Below are positions 61,311-64,000 of a DNA stretch of 64,000 nucleotides, piece by piece. Source of the stretch: Citrus sinensis (taxonomy: Eukaryota; Streptophyta; Magnoliopsida; Sapindales; Rutaceae); the NCBI RefSeq assembly GCF_022201045.2, contig NC_068562.1:5934001-5998000 (forward strand), in the 5' to 3' direction. How positions within the stretch are numbered: position 1 is the first letter of the stretch; each line of letters starts with the position of its first letter. The notes below the pieces were generated by a model. That model was not told the origin of the DNA, did not search any database, and worked only from the letters and a program-made list of their open reading frames with translations. Made by a program: the position numbers and the translations under genes.

Positions 61311-64000
61311 TCAATCCTTAGATAGGAAATGCACCCGTGCAAGGGTGTATTCTTTCCCAGCAATCCAAACGCCAGTTTGTGACCACTGCACATCCTCCCA
61401 GTCAAGATTTTCTTCTATTACCTGTCCATGAAAAAAAATGTTATCAAATAGAAGACAAAAGAACCACAACTACATCGTTTCTAAGCAATGTACAGAACAG
61501 ATGGATTTATGCACCAAGCGAGGCCCACCACGCATGTTTGTTATGCAAAATATTGCATCAATGTGCATATATGATTGCACATGAGGAAATTTAACAGGAT
61601 AGGCAAAATAGATGCAATTTTGCTAAGTTGGACCAACATGCCCTATGCTGAGATGGGAAGCAGATGCCAAGCACTCGTCAATACAAAGTTTCTGGCAACT
61701 CAGGAGTGCTTCCAAGTTCCAAAGATGAACCTCCATTCGTTTTAGTTCTAAACAGGCAATGATGTCGAAAGAAACAAGTGAGATGAAGTACCTCCACATG
61801 CTCAGGAGGCAGTGGGATCCCAATGGAACGCATAACTTTTTGAGGAAGGGGCTTCTTACAACGAGACCAACGAAAAACATCAGTCATAATATTATCACCA
61901 TCAGTCTTTTCCTCATTTGTGGAATGTAAAAGGTGATTTTGAGACTTTTCTGTCTCTGTATCATGAGACTCAGATGCTGGAACAGCTTTTACCATCTTCT
62001 CTCCCGCAAAAGAGAGTTCATACCTGCAGATAACAACTCAAAAGATCAGAAAATACAAACCATTACCAAGAAATTGCCACATGTACTTTAGAGATTCCAA
62101 TATCCAGAAAATTATTCTGATTTGAGGCTATAAATCATTTTCTTCTTACACAAACAAATGACAATAGACTTTAATTCAAGTGACTAGTTTCATTCATAAC
62201 AGATATGAAATGAGAAAATACTATCAGTTAAAAAAAAAAAAAAGAATTGATAAAGTTGTACCCCAAGACCAACAGGAACAAGCAGAATGCAGAACTTCAA
62301 AGCTATATGCAGCTCTTCATAAAAGCAAAGCCTAATCCTATTCCATCAACTTGGAAACTTCACTAGGATGCTTCCGGATCTTAAATTTGGAACTTAGCAT
62401 CTCCAGTTAAGTTCAGGTTTAATGCATCTGATCCGTAAATTGTCGTATTCCAATGTTCCACGAAATCACATGATGATGTAAATATGTGATCATATCTCAG
62501 TATAGTTTCTTTAATTTGATCATTGGTGCTATGTAGCATTAAGAACAAAAGAGAAATAAGACAATAATAACATCAGAATAGAGGCAGATAGAAAACAATT
62601 ACATAACAAATTTATTAAAACAAAATATCATGTTCCAAAATCCCAAATGACAATCAAACAACCTGTGCAAACAATTTATGTCAATAACAAGATAGGAAGA
62701 CTACCTGCAAGAATGTGTTTCTAAATAAAGAACTTCCCCCTTCTTCAAACGTGCTGATGTATAAAGGGGCTTCTTCAGACCTTTATCAGCAACAATACTT
62801 ATACTGTACTTAATCCTGAATAAGTTGCAGGCATTCAGATTAATTAGTATCGGAACACTTGAATATCGAGGAGATTCAAAAAATAAATAAATAAATAAAA
62901 ACCAAGAAAAGCAATTATCAGGTATATTCAATTATTTCTAACTGTAATGCTGAGAAAAGCAAGGTCACAACGTCCCAACTCTCCGTGCACATAAACATTC
63001 AAACAAATTTTCCAACAATAAACTGATATATGTACGTAAATGCATGCTAGAAATTATGAAAAAGAAGATTATATGCATACCAAGGTTCATTGCAGAGGTT
63101 GTACTGAATTGTGACTTCTCGCACGAATCTTTGTTGCCGCAATGCATTCTGAAGAATGAAAAACATAAAGCGAGCCAGTTGTTATTTAATACAAACAAAA
63201 CATATACATAAATGCTCACACATACCCACATGTGCTACACAAGAATATGTGATTCAAAACATAATTGTCTTTGCAGTCCAAGTTATCTGACAATCATTTA
63301 GAAGCTTTGTTTAAGACAGATGGTTTTCAGAGCTGGCCTAACTCGGTGGCTTTGAAAGTCTTCTGTATATAAGCTACATTAAGACAAAGAGGGTTTTCCA
63401 GGTGCACCATGCCAGGTGTTATTTGACAATCTACCAAGTTGAATACACAATGAACACACTACATTTGCCAATTCTGACCCTAATTAAAGATTTAAATGAA
63501 CTAGGACAAATGGAGAGATATAATGGAAAGTCATCCACTGATGCAATCCCAACAAACATAAGTAGCTGAGTGATACCGATGCTGCAGCCCTAGTAGTCAT
63601 TGTCCGTTCCACTGCCATGGGAGCAAGGGTAGGCTCCACTGTTGATGAGTGAGTAAGACAAGGCTCTAGATCAATAGTTCCACCTCCTTTCTGCAATTTA
63701 AAAAACAGAAATTCATATGTGCATAACTATTAAAAAGTGTTAAACAACCTGTAAGCTACTAACTTCTACCAACTCAATAGCACTTGCTAAAGTTTTTATG
63801 CAAAAGAAAAGGGCATTTTAAGTCCAAAAAATTAGAATTATTGATTGAATTCCGACTCCATCAATCCATGCAACCATCCAATCTTTAACGAAAAAATGAA
63901 GCATCATTAATGAGACATCTGAAGCAGAAAAAGGCAGAGATAACTAGTTTGTCACCTTCACAATGCAACACTTCTCAACACGGTAACTACAACCACTTCC
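61311..64000 (-). CDS. Unrecognised conserved-looking plant protein, C-terminal part (5' end outside window)
   Basis: Six minus-strand exons join in phase with consensus splice sites: 64000-63956, 63690-63577, 63148-63081, 62815-62705, 62023-61792 and 61421-61311 (stop TGA at 61313-61311), giving 226 residues of the C-terminus. The visible product starts GSGCSYRVEKCCIVK, then KGGGTIDLEPCLTHSSTVEP, an NALRQQRFVREVTIQYNLC segment, an IKYSISIVADKGLKKPLY / GEVLYLETHSCRYELSFAGE segment, a polar stretch (SESHDTETEKSQNHLL), FRWSRCKKPLPQKV, and ends ENLDWEDVQWSQTGVWIAG ... ARVHFLSKD. There is no signal peptide or membrane segment in this part. The cysteine- and tryptophan-rich, evenly spliced structure suggests a real housekeeping gene, but I do not recognise the family. 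Confidence 0.75.

Noticed and set aside
1-64000. tRNA, rRNA, CRISPR array or organelle insert
   Set aside because: No conserved tRNA or rRNA blocks, regularly spaced repeats or plastid/mitochondrial gene sequences were recognised by eye; a covariance-model scan was not possible.

Overview
This is a window of plant nuclear DNA, almost certainly from a woody eudicot. The genes carry many GT-AG introns and lie far apart in A+T-rich DNA, the window is rich in miniature inverted-repeat transposable elements (MITEs), and every recognisable product belongs to a plant family. Nothing suggests an organelle, virus or bacterium. A Citrus-like (Sapindales) source is only an impression. Exon joins were made by hand from splice consensus, reading phase and family conservation; each complete multi-exon CDS below sums to a multiple of three.

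Layout. 1-6 kb: the last exon and a scrap of exon 1 of a UGT85-type glycosyltransferase (+), then a broken UGT85 copy facing it (-). 3.3-14.9 kb: one hAT-type and three Mutator-type MITEs, three of the four with perfect target-site duplications, around a seven-exon plastid DnaJ gene (-). 16-21.5 kb: a wall-associated-kinase-like galacturonan-binding-domain protein (+) and an alpha/beta hydrolase (-). 21.5-28.9 kb: A+T-rich DNA with a second, inverted copy of the hAT MITE. 28.9-35.7 kb: the maintenance DNA methyltransferase MET1 (+, 12 exons), preceded by three E2F-like sites. 36.7-38.8 kb: a DUF1771/Smr-domain protein (-). 40.8-46.3 kb: the LCB1 subunit of serine palmitoyltransferase (+, 12 exons). 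50.4-51.4 kb: an intronless carboxylesterase (-). 53.9-54.9 kb: an intronless BYPASS1-like protein (+). 56.3-58.4 kb: two neighbouring same-strand genes derived from a PIF/Harbinger transposon (transposase-like and accessory-like). 61.3-64 kb: the 3' half of an unrecognised multi-exon gene (-) that runs off the right edge.

The genes are mostly unrelated housekeeping and specialised-metabolism genes, not a pathway cluster. Linkage that looks meaningful: the UGT85 pair is a local inverted duplication; the Smr and carboxylesterase genes resemble neighbouring Arabidopsis genes (from memory, At5g23520 and At5g23530), which suggests an ancestral block interrupted here by LCB1; and the Harbinger-derived pair keeps the two-gene arrangement of its parent transposon while its transposase has glutamine at the third catalytic position. 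That pair is the best candidate for a co-opted, little-described system.
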